A stretch of DNA of 21,767 bases from Darksidea phi (lineage: Eukaryota; Ascomycota; Dothideomycetes; Pleosporales; Lentitheciaceae), in contig JASJFT010000391.1 of NCBI GenBank assembly GCA_030770425.1, positions 1 through 21,767 on the forward strand, written 5' to 3'. This document shows positions 1 through 9,731 of this stretch, piece by piece (positions within the stretch are counted from its first letter, which is position 1; each line of letters begins with the position of its first letter). A model generated the notes under the pieces. That model was not told the DNA's origin. It was given only the letters and a program-made list of their open reading frames with translations, and did no database searches. Both the position numbers and the translations under genes were made by a program.

Positions 1-2559
1 CCTTATACGAATTACCTTACTACTATAAGCTTTACTTCTTATCTTTAGTATCTAGATTCTATAGATATTCGATAAATCGTATCTAACTAGATATCCTACT
101 AATACTCGTAGGCTAAGCTTATCGCCTTTAGGTATCTATTTACGTAGTACGTAGGCTCTATAGCTATAAATACGTAGATAAACTAGTAATAGCTTTTTCT
201 AATATATAATTTCGAATAGTATCTTCTAGTTTAGTAATCGTATAGGTATTTAGTTAAGTAGATAGACTACTATTCTATAGATCTTAGGGCTAAAAGCTAG
301 TAGGAGATTAACTATAACCCTTATTAAGTAGCTTCTCTTAATTAGACTTCTATCTAAGCGTTCGGCTAAGCCGTTTTATTCGATAGTATATAGCGCTCGT
401 ATCTATAGTTTAATTCCTTCCTATAGATAGTAGGCTCGTACTAAATCGTCTAATAGGTTATAGCCTCGCTCGTTATTAGCTATTAGAAAGGTAATAGTTA
501 TATTAAATTCTTATTTAATTACTCTATTTAGCTATCTAAGTATTACCTAAAGAGTAGACTTATTATACTTAGCTATTATATAGACCGTATATAATTTTAA
601 GAATAGATTAAACGCGTAGAATATATATCGATAGCCGTTATAGACTAGTATATCGAGCTTAATTAGATTAATAGCTATAGTTTTAAACGGTTGGCTAGTA
701 CCTAATTTATAGCTAAATTAACGCGAGATAATCTAATAGGCTTTATTCTATAGGTACTCTTTATAGTAAATTATTTTAAAAGCTATTATATTATTATCTA
801 TATAGAGGCCTAAAACGTTACTAGTTAACTAATCGATCGCGTTACTATTTAAATAACCTATAAGTAGGTAAAGTTATAGCTTACTTAGTAATCTAGGTTA
901 AAGTAGTAGAGCTAAGATCTATAGTCGACACTAATTAGTAGCGAATACTACGTATTAAGTAGGTTATAGTAGCTTAGTACGATAGACTACGAGCTAGTAT
1001 CCGCCGATCCTAGTAAGCTTTGTAATATTTTAAGGTTAAGTCTTTAATTAATATAGAATATTCCTTTCTAAGTCGAAATAGATATTTAATAAGGATAGCT
1101 ATAATAGTAATACTAGGCTGGTAAAGAAGCTAGGGATTAAGGCGACTTATTTAAGTATCGTCTTTTTTAGACCCTAAGACGTTAATAGAAATATTTATAT
1201 ATTTCCCTAGGTCTAAATAGCTATCTCTAATCCTCTAGCTAAGATAACGTCGTCGGGTAAGGCCGGAGCTTCCTATTAGAACTTAGTAGGGTTATTATAG
1301 ATATAAATATCTATAGCTAGGTCTAACATCTAGGAATAGAGAAGTAGATAGATATTATTAGCTATCGAGACGTTATATACTACTAAGAATATAGCGTAGG
1401 CTTCGTATTTATACTATAGTAGATCGTTATCTATATCGATTTCTATTATATTAGCTATATTACTATCCTAGCTAGTCTACTTTTACTATTTATAGCGTCG
1501 ATTCCTCTCGTATATTTTAGTTAGGATACCCTTCTTATCCTTAGCTTCGAATTTAGCTATTTTCTTAGTCTTCTTAGGGTCCTCCGTAAATCCTCCCTTA
1601 CGTAGTAAGATATTAATATACTAGTACTATCCCTAGTAGTATAGATCTCCGTATAGGTATAGTTTTAATAGCTTTAATAGCTTATTATTTCGTAGTCTCT
1701 TTTTATTATATAGAGACTATTCTTAATTTAATATAACCGCGAACGTACTATTACTAATATTTAGCTTTATTACCTACGTTATTCGGTAATAGCGTAGATA
1801 GCTAGCTAGTAGATCGGATAGTATAGGATTAATTAAGCTATTCGAACTAGCTTCTATATTAAATACTATAATAGATATAGTAGCTACGTAGTCTAAATCG
1901 ATCTATTTAATAGCTCGTATTAGATTCTTATATAGCCGATATCCTAATACTTCTAGTAGGTTAAGCTACGTAGCTTGATTATAGGCTATTAGAAAGGTTA
2001 TACCCTATTCTTTAAGATTCTCTCTACGCGCGTATAGTATTTTAGCTAAGTTATATACCTTCTAAACCTTATATTCTTAATTAACTAATAATAGGGTAAA
2101 TAGCTATTTTAGAGCCTTAAGCTAATTATATAGTAATTTCTAATCCTTAATTTAATAGATAAGGTCTTTGGCTAGCGTATTAGCTATATAAGCCTCGATT
2201 TAACCGAGCTTATCTTTAGTTCTACGGTATTCTTTTAGCTCTATATAGTAAAGACTTAGGTCCTTAGTACGCTAAGGGGTTACTATTAAGCTAGGTTTAG
2301 TTACTAGTAACCTATCCTTATCGGTAGATAGCGTAGGATTAATAGAGCGTTCGGGCTTATTTAGCTATATAGAAGCTTTAGATTCGGGATTAATATACTC
2401 CTATATATTAGCTACCTTAGCTAGCCTCTATATAATATAGATCTATAGGTCCTAATTATATAGGCCTTAAAGAATAGTAGCTAAACTAGCTTTAGATATA
2501 GTAGGCGACGAGGTCGTTATTTTATTATACGGAGAAGGATAAAGTAGGTCGTATAATAT
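1..2559 (-). pseudogene. Copia gag-pol polyprotein, N-terminal half (gag, protease, integrase), copy 1
   Basis: This is the remnant of a retrotransposon polyprotein (capsid-like Gag, aspartic protease, integrase) reading on the minus strand with plus-strand codon starts equal to 1 mod 3. The probable start codon is 2557-2559, now ATA from ATG. The zinc knuckle near 1624-1659 reads YLYGDLYY*G*Y, which restores to the C-x-C-G-x-x-H-x4-C pattern of fungal copia Gag. The protease region near 1321 reads L-D-L-A-I-D-I-Y-I-Y-N-N, resembling the D-S-x-x-D-I-H-V-C active-site stretch. Integrase keeps its catalytic Glu at 361-363 (GLAERL), which copy 2 has lost. Stops are nearly all TAG/TAA at sites where copia proteins carry Gln or Trp. 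It cannot encode a product. Confidence 0.88.
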
Positions 2560-2573
2560 AGGTAGATTAGGCC

Positions 2574-2584
2574 GGGCTTATAAC
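2574..2584 (-). other. Primer-binding site of copia copy 1 (half-tRNA iMet type)
   Basis: Directly inside the 5' LTR the plus strand reads GGGCTTATAAC. This matches the anticodon loop of eukaryotic initiator methionine tRNA (GGGCTCATAAC, anticodon CAT) except for one C-to-T change of the RIP type. Drosophila copia and yeast Ty5 are known to prime from an internally cut half of this tRNA; the same is inferred here. Confidence 0.7.
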
Positions 2585-2825
2585 TATAAGTAGGTAGGGG
2601 TATAGAATAAATATATTAAGTAGTCTAACTATCTAGCTAGGGCGTAAGGAGAGGGCCTTATATATAAGTTACGCTAGGTTAGATAACTAGAGGAATTACT
2701 ATAAGTTACTATATAGTTACTATAAGCTAGGGTATAGTTATAGCTAGTATATAGTTATAGTAAATTAGTATAAATTATTATATAAATAGAATAATTATAT
2801 AATATATAGTACTCGGCTGCTTATA
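2585..2825 (-). repeat. 5' LTR of copia copy 1 (241 bp)
   Basis: It has exactly the same length as the two LTRs of copy 2 (9080-9320 and 14477-14717) and aligns with them throughout. On the element strand it begins TATAAG (originally TGTAAG) and ends CTTATA (originally CTTACA), a 6-bp imperfect terminal inverted repeat with TG/CA ends. It contains an imperfect inverted repeat: TTACTATAA is followed about 30 bp later by TTATAGTAA. Confidence 0.92.
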
Positions 2826-4345
2826 AGAGCTATACGAAACTTTATTAGTAAAAATTTTATCTAATAAAAGAAATAATATCCTAGTATTATATATACTATT
2901 AAAGGAGAACCTTTTAATAAATTTATAATATATAAGATTAAAGGTAAGCTTATCCTATATAACTAGAAAAAAGAAAAGAAAATAGTCGATATTATTAAGA
3001 TATTAGAAGACTAAGATATAATCTTAGAAATATTATAGCTATAAGAAACTAACCTCTATATTAAATAGATAAACTAATAAGTAATATTTTTATAAAGGAT
3101 TAATACGACTAAGAAAGAAGACCCTAGTATCCTAAAATAATATAAGAAATAGAAAGTACTATTTATAAAACTAAAGGAAAGTTTATCTTAGTATTAGTCT
3201 TAAGACTATATAATTCTACTATAGAAAGAGAAGACTTTAGGATTTAGACTAATCTATAAGTTAACTAAAGAAGAAGAGAAGATTATAATAAAATATCTTA
3301 AAGATAACCTTATAAAAAGGTATATCTAATATTTAAATTTATTTATAGAATATTCGATTTTCTTTATACTTAAGAAGGATACTATAGAACTATAATTATA
3401 TATTAATTACTAAATAGTTAATAATATTATAATTAAAAATTAATATCTCTTATCTCTAATATTAGAAATATAAGATTAATTAAGAAAAGCTAAATAGTTT
3501 ACGCGACTAGATATTCGAAATATATACTACTAAATCTAAATTAAAAAAGATAAAGTATAGAAAATAGCTTTTAAAACTAAGAAAGAATTATATAAGTACT
3601 AAATAATACCTTTTAAACTTACTAATATACCCGTAATATTTTAGAAATAGATTAATAATATTTTATAAAATTATTTTAACTAGTTTATAATAGTATATCT
3701 TAATAATATTCTAATCTATTTCGAAATAAAAGAAGAATATAAAGAGTATATAAAAAAGTATAATTATACCTCTATCTACGAAAATATAAATTTTATATAT
3801 AAGAAATAAAGTTTCTAAAATTTATTATTAGACTATAAGAGATTAAAGTAGATCTAAAATAAATTAAGAAAATTAAAGAATAGTTTACGTTTAAGAATCT
3901 TAAAGAATTATAATTATTTCTAGAATTCTATAACTTCTACTAAAAACTAATACTATAGTAGAGTATAATAATAGTACTACTTATATAACTTATAAGAAAA
4001 GACTAACCCTTTAAATAGAAGGAAGAATACTAATAAGCTTTTAAGAAAATTAAAGAATAATTTACTAAGAAACCTATAATTAAAATATATAATTCTAAAG
4101 AACTATTAATTATTAAAATAGATATATTAGATTATATAATAGGAGTAGTACTACTTTATAAAGATAATAAGAAGAACCTTAGACTAGTCTACTACTTCTT
4201 ATAAAAAATATTACTAGCTAAGCTTAATTATAATATCTATAATAAAGAGTTATTAGTAATTATTAAAGTATTAAAAGAATAAAGATCTAATCTATAGGAA
4301 TTTAAATACTTTATTATAATTTATATAGATTATAATATAGTATAG
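2826..4345 (+). mobile_element. Ty3/gypsy retrotransposon fragment A (reverse transcriptase and RNase H)
   Basis: This is a truncated, heavily RIP-mutated piece of a gypsy-type pol gene on the plus strand. Its left edge is the LTR of copia copy 1 and its right edge is where pol similarity fades, around 4345-4400. No LTR, integrase or gag belonging to it is visible. Between 2826 and 9079 almost every CA/TG is gone; the only clear TG I saw is at 4600. The copia element abutting it was probably inserted into it, but only one side of that junction is in the window. Confidence 0.85.
3060..4345 (+). pseudogene. Gypsy pol remnant: reverse transcriptase and RNase H, fragment A
   Basis: The frame starting 0 mod 3 reads the N-terminal RT block TLGFRLIYKLTKEEEKIIIKYLKDNLIKRYI from 3234, then a stretch matching PILFxxKKDGTLRLxVDYRxLNxxTIKNRYPLP, and the active site VYLNNILIYF at 3693-3722, which is YLDD with both Asp changed to Asn. 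A shift of one base in the A6 run at 3752-3757 moves the frame to 2 mod 3. That frame continues YKFYI*EIKFLKFII from 3785 and reaches RNase H with IKIDILDYIIGVVLLYK near 4115-4160, where Asp of the family's TDAS-type motif is kept as IDIL, then LNYNIYNKELLVIIKVLKE. After about 4345 the match is lost; a possible shifted continuation to about 4400 is weak. This is a pseudogene with many TAG/TAA stops. Confidence 0.9.
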
Positions 4346-5690
4346 TAGTAAAGAGAGCCTCTTAATTAAGCGTCGAAGGCTTAGATAAGCGGCGAAATAT
4401 TAGACCGAACTCTAAAGGGCTATTATTTAGAAGTATCTTTAGCTAAAGCTTATTATCTATCCTATTATATAGTAGATAGAAGAAATAGTTTAATTAATTA
4501 ATTATTCGGCTATCTATTCTATTAATCCTTTTCTTCTACCCCTCTAACTATAGATTATAAGCTTTATTAATCTATCTCTAATATATCTATATACTATAAT
4601 GTTTAATAACGTCTATAAGACTAATAATAATCTATTAGACTAGAGTAAAGAGAAGAATTAGATAAAAAGATAATAGAATTAGAAGTTTTTACTATAACCT
4701 CGAGGCTTAATTAATAATATTTAGATATAACGAATATTAGATATTATAAATAAATATATATAGACTTAGGATAATATAATAGTATATTAGATAAAGTAAT
4801 TAGGATAAGTAATAATAGTATTATAAATTAATATTAGATAATAATAGAAGATCTCTAAAAGAGAGATACTTAATTAGAATATTTTAGAAATTTTAGTAAA
4901 AGGAATTATAGAAGATTCCTAAAAGGGAAGTATATAACTAGAATATTTAGAAATCTTAGTATAAGATTAAGAAGGACGGTATAGCTCTCTATTAGACCTT
5001 ATCTATTAATAAAAAGAGAAAAAGGATATAATAATATAAATTACTAGTACTACGACGTAGTTATTAGATTAGAAGACTAATACTAGTATTAATAGATCTA
5101 GATAAAATAATAATACTAACTAGCTTACGAGGATAAAGAAGGTATATAAGAATAATACCTTTTAAAAGATTAAGAATACTAGGTATATTCTTTTATTATT
5201 ATTACTATACTTAGTTAAAACTTTATTAGTTAATATTTAAAATAGTACTAGTTAGCTTTAAGTAGTTATCCTTTAAATACTTCTAATTAAGTAACTAACT
5301 ACCTCTTAAGTAAGAAGAAAACTTAATTAATAAAAAAAAAAAAGATCTTTAAGGTTAAAGATTTATTATTTATTAATATACCTACTAGTACTTTAGAGTA
5401 AGACTAGTCTAGAAAAGAAAAAAATAAGAAGAAGAAAAAGAAGATAAAGTATAATTAGAAGAAGAGATATTTAATCTAATTAATTTAGAAGAAGTTAGGA
5501 AAGAAGGATATTTAGAAGAGTTATTAATCTTATACTAAAGTTAATAAAGTTAGCTTAAATAATAGCTCTAAGAGCGAGGATAAGTTAAATAATAATAAAG
5601 ATAATATAATAAATTATAAACTATATTATCTAAAATATTAAAAAAAGAAGTCTAAAAAGTTATTAATATTAGTATTTAATCTACTAATTC
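4346..5690 (+). other. AT-rich degenerate stretch with plus-strand coding bias, family unknown
   Basis: No protein family is recognisable. From 4346 to about 4560 the DNA is richer in CG than its surroundings. From about 4600 on the plus strand is purine-rich (many GAA, AAG, AGA triplets), which suggests former Lys/Glu-rich coding sequence. The only ATG here, 4599-4601, is followed within some 13 codons by an in-frame TAG. The section from 5390 to 5560 is strongly Lys/Glu/Arg-like and could be the basic linker of a gag protein, but no zinc knuckle could be made out. A direct repeat at 4847-4974 is listed separately. Confidence 0.4.
4847..4974 (+). repeat. Imperfect 64-bp direct repeat, two units
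   Basis: Two adjacent units start GAAGATCT (4847) and GAAGATTC (4911) and share the core CTAAAAG, then TTAGAATATTTTAGAAA against CTAGAATATTTAGAAA, ending in TTAGTA. The period is 64 bp. It lies in the purine-rich stretch, and in one frame both units give an R/K-rich peptide with F-R-N-F/L-S. Origin and role are unknown. Confidence 0.6.
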
Positions 5691-6900
5691 TTAAAATAGC
5701 TACTATTCTAATTATAGACTAATTCTAGTAATTAATTAATAAAAAAATAAATATCTATTTTTTATTTTTACTATATAATTTTAATATATTATTATTTACT
5801 AGTATAGATATTATATAGTTTTTAGAGAATTATAAGTTTAATATAGATAGAGTAGAATAGAATAAATAAGATAAGAAGAAATTTCTTCCTTATTTTTACG
5901 ATTTATTTTAGAGAGTATATATTATTAAGATATATTATTATATATCTTTAATATAGAGGTAGACTATATTTAAATTAATACTTTAAAAGAAATATACTAG
6001 TAAAGATATTAAATAGTAGAAGACTATCTATATCTTTTTTAAATTATAGTTAGTAAAGGTCTATTAATTACCTCTTCTACTTAATAAATACTATTACTAG
6101 TTCTTAATATATAATAGTAGAGTATTAAATTAATTATAAATTATAAAGATTAAGCTTAAATAGCTATTCTTTAAAGAATTAAAGTACGATAATTAAATAA
6201 TAATTATATTTAATATAGATAAGAAGTATTAACTAGTTAATAGAGATATATATTTCTTTAAGTTAAAAAAATATACTAGTACCTCTAATTATTATATAAA
6301 TAAAAAGAAGCTATACTTATACTAAGTCTAGATACTAGTTTAATAGCTAGCTAGCTAGTATATAGAAAGATCGAAGCTTATATTAAGTAATAGCTTCTCT
6401 ATTTAGTTAAGTTTATATATTCTTAATAATAGAAGTCTATAATATTATTAGGAAGATTAATAATAATTATTTAACTACTATCTAATTCTTAAATTAAGTA
6501 GCTTATTAATAGTATAAAGGAATTAGTCTTAATCTAATAGTAGTTTAATATTTAGTAATAGAGTATCTTTACGACCTAATTAATATTTATATAAAAGAAT
6601 AATTATTACTATACTTTTTATAAGCTAGTTAAATCTATTCTTTATCTTAAATATAATAATAGATTATATATAAGCTTCTATAATTAGATATAAAATCTAA
6701 AGGTAGATATATAAATAATTAGTAATTAAGAGTTCTAGAAAGTAGAGTATATTATTTATAAATTAATAGACTATTAAATTTAAGAATACCTCCTATAAAG
6801 AAAGCTTTTTAATAATAGTTAGTATTATAAAAAGAAGAATAAGAAGACTAGCTAGTTTAAATAGTACTATAGTTTATTTTATCTTTATAAAGAGAAGCTT
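5690..6900 (+). pseudogene. Degenerate reading frame of unknown family, plus strand
   Basis: In the frame starting 2 mod 3 the sequence reads for about 400 codons interrupted only by TAG and TAA, the pattern of a RIP-mutated gene whose Gln and Trp codons became stops. A readable stretch near 5820-5905 is FLENYKFNIDRVE followed by KKKFLPYFYDLF, and near 6230-6300 NRDIYFFKLKKYTSTSNYYINKKKLY. I do not recognise the family, and no RT, integrase or transposase signature was found. An attempt to read a copia-like protease near 5700 (LIID followed by stops) did not give a convincing D-S/T-G. It lies between two gypsy fragments, so a transposon origin is likely but inferred. Confidence 0.4.
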
Positions 6901-6969
6901 TATAATTAAAGATTTTATATTACTCTTAATAATATATAGAAGTATTTTATTTCTTAAATAATAGAGTAT

Positions 6970-7790
6970 TATAAAGTTACTAATATAAAGTTAATAAGGT
7001 TATTTACTAATATAAAAGGACTTAATAAAAAGAAGAACTACCTAGTAACTAGTAGTAATATAAATACTATTAAAATAATAAATAATATTACTAATAATAG
7101 ATTATTAGCTCTAGAGAAGGAGGATTTAGAAAAGGTTATAACTTTCTATTATATACTATAGAAATAACTAATAATTAAGAGTACTAAAGTATTATTAATA
7201 AAAGTAAATAATATTAAGATAAGAGGTCGGAATTATTCCCTTATAATAATTAATAAAGTATTAGATAATTAAGTTATAAAGTCGAAGTTAAAGATAAAAA
7301 TTAAGAATATTAGATCTATTAATCTCCTAGTAGAGAAGGCTAATAAGATAGAATAGTATTAATAAGTAATTAAGAAGTTCTATAGCTCTATTCCTATATT
7401 TAATCTAAATAAAGAAGCTATAATAAATATAGTAGGGTAACTTCTAGATTAAAGAGTAATATTAGAAGTCTTAAGTTTATAGACTATTTAAGTAAGCTAG
7501 AAATCTTAACTAGCTATTAAAAGGAAGTTATTAAAGGTAGTAATTATATAGACGTTTATTAATAAAGAGTTAATATATATAATTTAGTAACTAATAATAA
7601 GTTTAATCTTAGTTACTATTCTTTAATAGGAAGTCTATAAGCTAACTATAATTATATTTAATTTAGATTTATATAGTAAAAGTCTTATTAAAAGATTTAT
7701 ACGAAATATAGTAGAAGTTTATATATAGTAGAGGTACTATATCTATATCTTATATATAATAATAGAGCTATAAAGCTATATATAGTACTA
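6970..7790 (+). pseudogene. Second degenerate reading frame of unknown family, plus strand
   Basis: The frame starting 1 mod 3 is readable for about 270 codons with few stops. It begins VTNIKLIRLFTNIKGLNKKKNYLVTSS and continues with RLLALEKEDLEKVITFYYIL, IKIRGRNYSLIIINKVLDN (from about 7219), INLLVEKANKIE and a later stretch FINKELIYII. The polar, Lys/Glu/Asn-rich and probably helical character would suit a gag-like or regulatory protein, but no family is recognised. The frame differs from that of 5690-6900, so a frameshift, an intron or a separate gene separates them. It is followed by some 200 bp without a clear frame. Confidence 0.4.
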
Positions 7791-7976
7791 TTAATTATAA
7801 GTAACGAGGTAATATTTCGAATATTAAGATACTAGATAAGAAATAATATATAATACTAAACTATAGAGCCTAGTTAGGAGACTAATAGTAGTAGCGAGGA
7901 GTTAATATACTAATACTATCTATAGTATAAAAATTACCCGTAATAATACTAGTATTCTACTTACTATATCTATTTC

Positions 7977-8040
7977 TTATCCTTAGCTAGCTTCCTTATA
8001 TTTATCTTTTATCTTTAGCTAGCTTTCTTATATTAATATC
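7977..8040 (+). repeat. Two-unit 32-bp direct repeat
   Basis: TTAGCTAGCTTCCTTATATT, starting at 7983, recurs as TTAGCTAGCTTTCTTATATT from 8015, a period of 32 bp. It lies upstream of the inferred gag region of gypsy fragment B and could belong to its untranslated leader or LTR edge; no second LTR copy was found to test this. Confidence 0.6.
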
Positions 8041-9074
8041 TACTAATTATATATCTTTATTAATAATTATTTACCTAGTCCTTTAGTAGAAGGAACTAAA
8101 GTAGAATAGACTATTTAAGTATAGTATTCTAAATCTTTTAAATATTATAGCGGAGTATCCCTAGCGCTATAAGTAGGAGATACTATTAATAGGACTTCTT
8201 AATTATAATAACTAGTAGTATAAAACTAACTATATATTAGATATATTTAAGAAAACGAGTAGTAATAAGATTCTTATATAGTTATTAGTAGTTACCTATA
8301 TTATATTCCTATCTAAGGTTCTATATAACGAGGATAGACGTTTTATCTAAAGGTAGCTATACTATTTATATAGACTAGAGGAAAAGCTTATATAGAGAGG
8401 ATTATTATAGAAGAAGAAATTAGCCTTCTTAATACGCTATAGAGGGAGCGAATACCTAATATAAAAGATAGAGCTAGTATCTATAGTAGATATAATATAA
8501 ACGATAGTATAGAGATAAAGAATAATAGAAATACCTAGCTAGAAAGACTACTAGTAAGTAGAGGACTAAGAAGTAGCCTAGTATAGGTTACCTTACTATT
8601 ATTATTAGTAGAGGGTTTAGTATTATTAGTATATTTAACTATCTATATATATTATTAGTAAATTAAAAGCTATTATTATTATATAGTTATTACCTATACT
8701 ATTATATAAGATATTAAAATATTAAAATATAATAAGATAATTAGAATTATAAAAAATATAGCTAGTCTAGAAGCTAATATAATATTATACTAAGTAGTAG
8801 CCTAAGCTCCTAGAGAAGAGAAACTATAATTATATTATTATCTTAAGATTAAATTATTAATATTATATTAAAGCTCTTTAATATAACTAAGTAAATAAAA
8901 AGTTATAGTCTTAGTAGTAGATTAGAAGAGATATATATTATAAATAGAAGAGAAATAATAATAGACTTAGATCTATTTATATTAATAAAGCTTTAGACTT
9001 TATACCTATATTTAGCTTAATAAATTAGGAAGATACTTAAAGTATAAGTAACTTAATACTATAATATCTAAAGA

Positions 9075-9079
9075 ACTAG
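9075..9079. repeat. Target site duplication ACTAG, left copy
   Basis: ACTAG immediately precedes the left LTR of copia copy 2 and is repeated exactly at 14718-14722. Five bases is the usual duplication length for Ty1/copia integrases. Confidence 0.9.
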
Positions 9080-9320
9080 TATAAGCGGGTAGGGGTATAG
9101 AATAAATATATTAAGTAGTCTAGCTATCTAGCTAGGGCGCGAGTAGAGGGCCTTATATACGAGTTACGCTAGATCTAATAACTAGAATAATTACTATAAA
9201 TTACTATATAGTTACTATAAGCTAGGGTATAGTTATAACTAGTATATAGTTATAGTAAATTAGTATAAATTATTATATAAATAGAATAATCATATAATAT
9301 ACAGCGCTAGGCTACTTATA
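9080..9320 (-). repeat. 3' LTR of copia copy 2 (241 bp)
   Basis: It pairs with 14477-14717. By my count the two differ at 13 of 241 positions, all transitions and with no gap, so the divergence reflects RIP rather than age. The element-strand end next to the polypurine tract reads TATAAG where the 5' LTR keeps TGTAAG. Confidence 0.96.
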
Positions 9321-9330
9321 CACCCCCCTT
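9321..9330 (-). other. Polypurine tract of copia copy 2
   Basis: The plus strand reads CACCCCCCTT, so the element strand has AAGGGGGGTG directly against the 3' LTR. This is the expected position and composition of the tract that primes plus-strand DNA synthesis in LTR retrotransposons. An uninterrupted run of six Gs has no CpA/TpG inside it and so escaped RIP. Confidence 0.85.
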
Positions 9331-9350
9331 AGGTTCGAATGTAGATTCGA

Positions 9351-9415
9351 AGCTAAAGTTTATTTATAGGTTTTAAAGTTTATTTATTAGTTTTAAAGTT
9401 TTATTTTTAAAGCTT
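9351..9415. repeat. 20-bp tandem repeat, three units, in the copia 3' region
   Basis: TTTAAAGTTTATTTAT-like units recur with AAAGTT at 9355, 9375 and 9395. The array lies between the polypurine tract and the end of the pol frame in presumed 3' untranslated sequence. The rest of 9416-9626 holds no feature I recognise. Confidence 0.6.
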
Positions 9416-9626
9416 ATTATTGGCTAATGGATCCCCCTCTCCCTATAAGCGTAAGGAGCTATATTATAGGTCGAGAACTAGTCTCTATATTAGTATAGTA
9501 CTAGGTAGGTAGCCGTCGCCGTCGCGGTATATATAGGTTCCTTATATAATTAGACGTCTCTAGAGGTATAAGGCCCTTAATTTTACTTTATATAGTATAC
9601 TAATATAGTATTAGTATACTAGTTTA

Positions 9627-9731
9627 TTGGCTGGATAGCCTACGTGGTTGGCTAAATAGCCTATATAGTTGGCTAAGAAGTCTATATAGTTAGCTAAGAG
9701 GCCTATATAGTTGGCTAAGAAGCTTATATAG
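9627..9731 (-). repeat. 21-bp tandem repeat, five units, at the 3' end of copia pol
   Basis: Five units of 21 bp start at 9627, 9648, 9669, 9690 and 9711, each resembling TTGGCTAAGAAGCCTATATAG. The length is a multiple of three, and in the pol frame each unit reads P-T-x-*-A-S-*, where the stops can be former Gln codons; the outermost unit still has CAG and reads A-I-Q-P-I. This suggests that the polyprotein originally ended in a Pro/Thr/Gln heptapeptide repeat. A second frame is open across all five units (LANYIG-like), which may be fortuitous. Confidence 0.8.

Larger units (their letters stand above)
1..2825 (-). mobile_element. Ty1/copia retrotransposon, copy 1, 5' half only (RIP-mutated)
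   Basis: This is the 5' half of a copia-type LTR retrotransposon read on the minus strand; the rest lies beyond the left window edge. It holds, from right to left, a 241-bp LTR, a primer-binding site, gag, protease and most of integrase. It aligns base for base with 11893-14717 of the complete copy 2 at a constant offset of 11892, with no net insertion or deletion at the points checked (integrase, protease, zinc knuckle, LTR ends). It is more heavily mutated than copy 2: by eye only about ten CA or TG dinucleotides remain in 2.8 kb. The five bases after the LTR, AGAGC at 2826-2830, would be its target duplication, but the other side is not visible. Confidence 0.93.
7900..9079 (+). mobile_element. 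Ty3/gypsy fragment B, left part (probable gag region)
   Basis: Because copia copy 2 is bounded by the duplication ACTAG, 9079 and 14723 were once adjacent, so this stretch runs directly into the gypsy pol sequence on the right. A plus-strand frame is fairly open from about 8240 to 8660, reading for instance RGKAYIERIIIEEEISLLNT and later IPNIKDRASIYSRYNINDSIEIKNN. Its position some 2-3 kb before reverse transcriptase in the restored element suits Gag, but no Gag motif is visible. The left boundary is not defined; 7900 is where the previous reading frame fades. It is a strongly RIP-mutated pseudogene region. Confidence 0.5.

Noticed and set aside
4599..4640. Surviving ATG at 4599 as a gene start
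   Set aside because: The frame meets a TAG within some 13 codons, no family is recognised, and a single ATG in this background is not evidence of a start.
5695..5760. Copia-like aspartic protease D-S/T-G-A near LIID
   Set aside because: The codons after Asp (TAA, TTC, TAG) cannot be derived from Ser-Gly-Ala by C-to-T or G-to-A changes.
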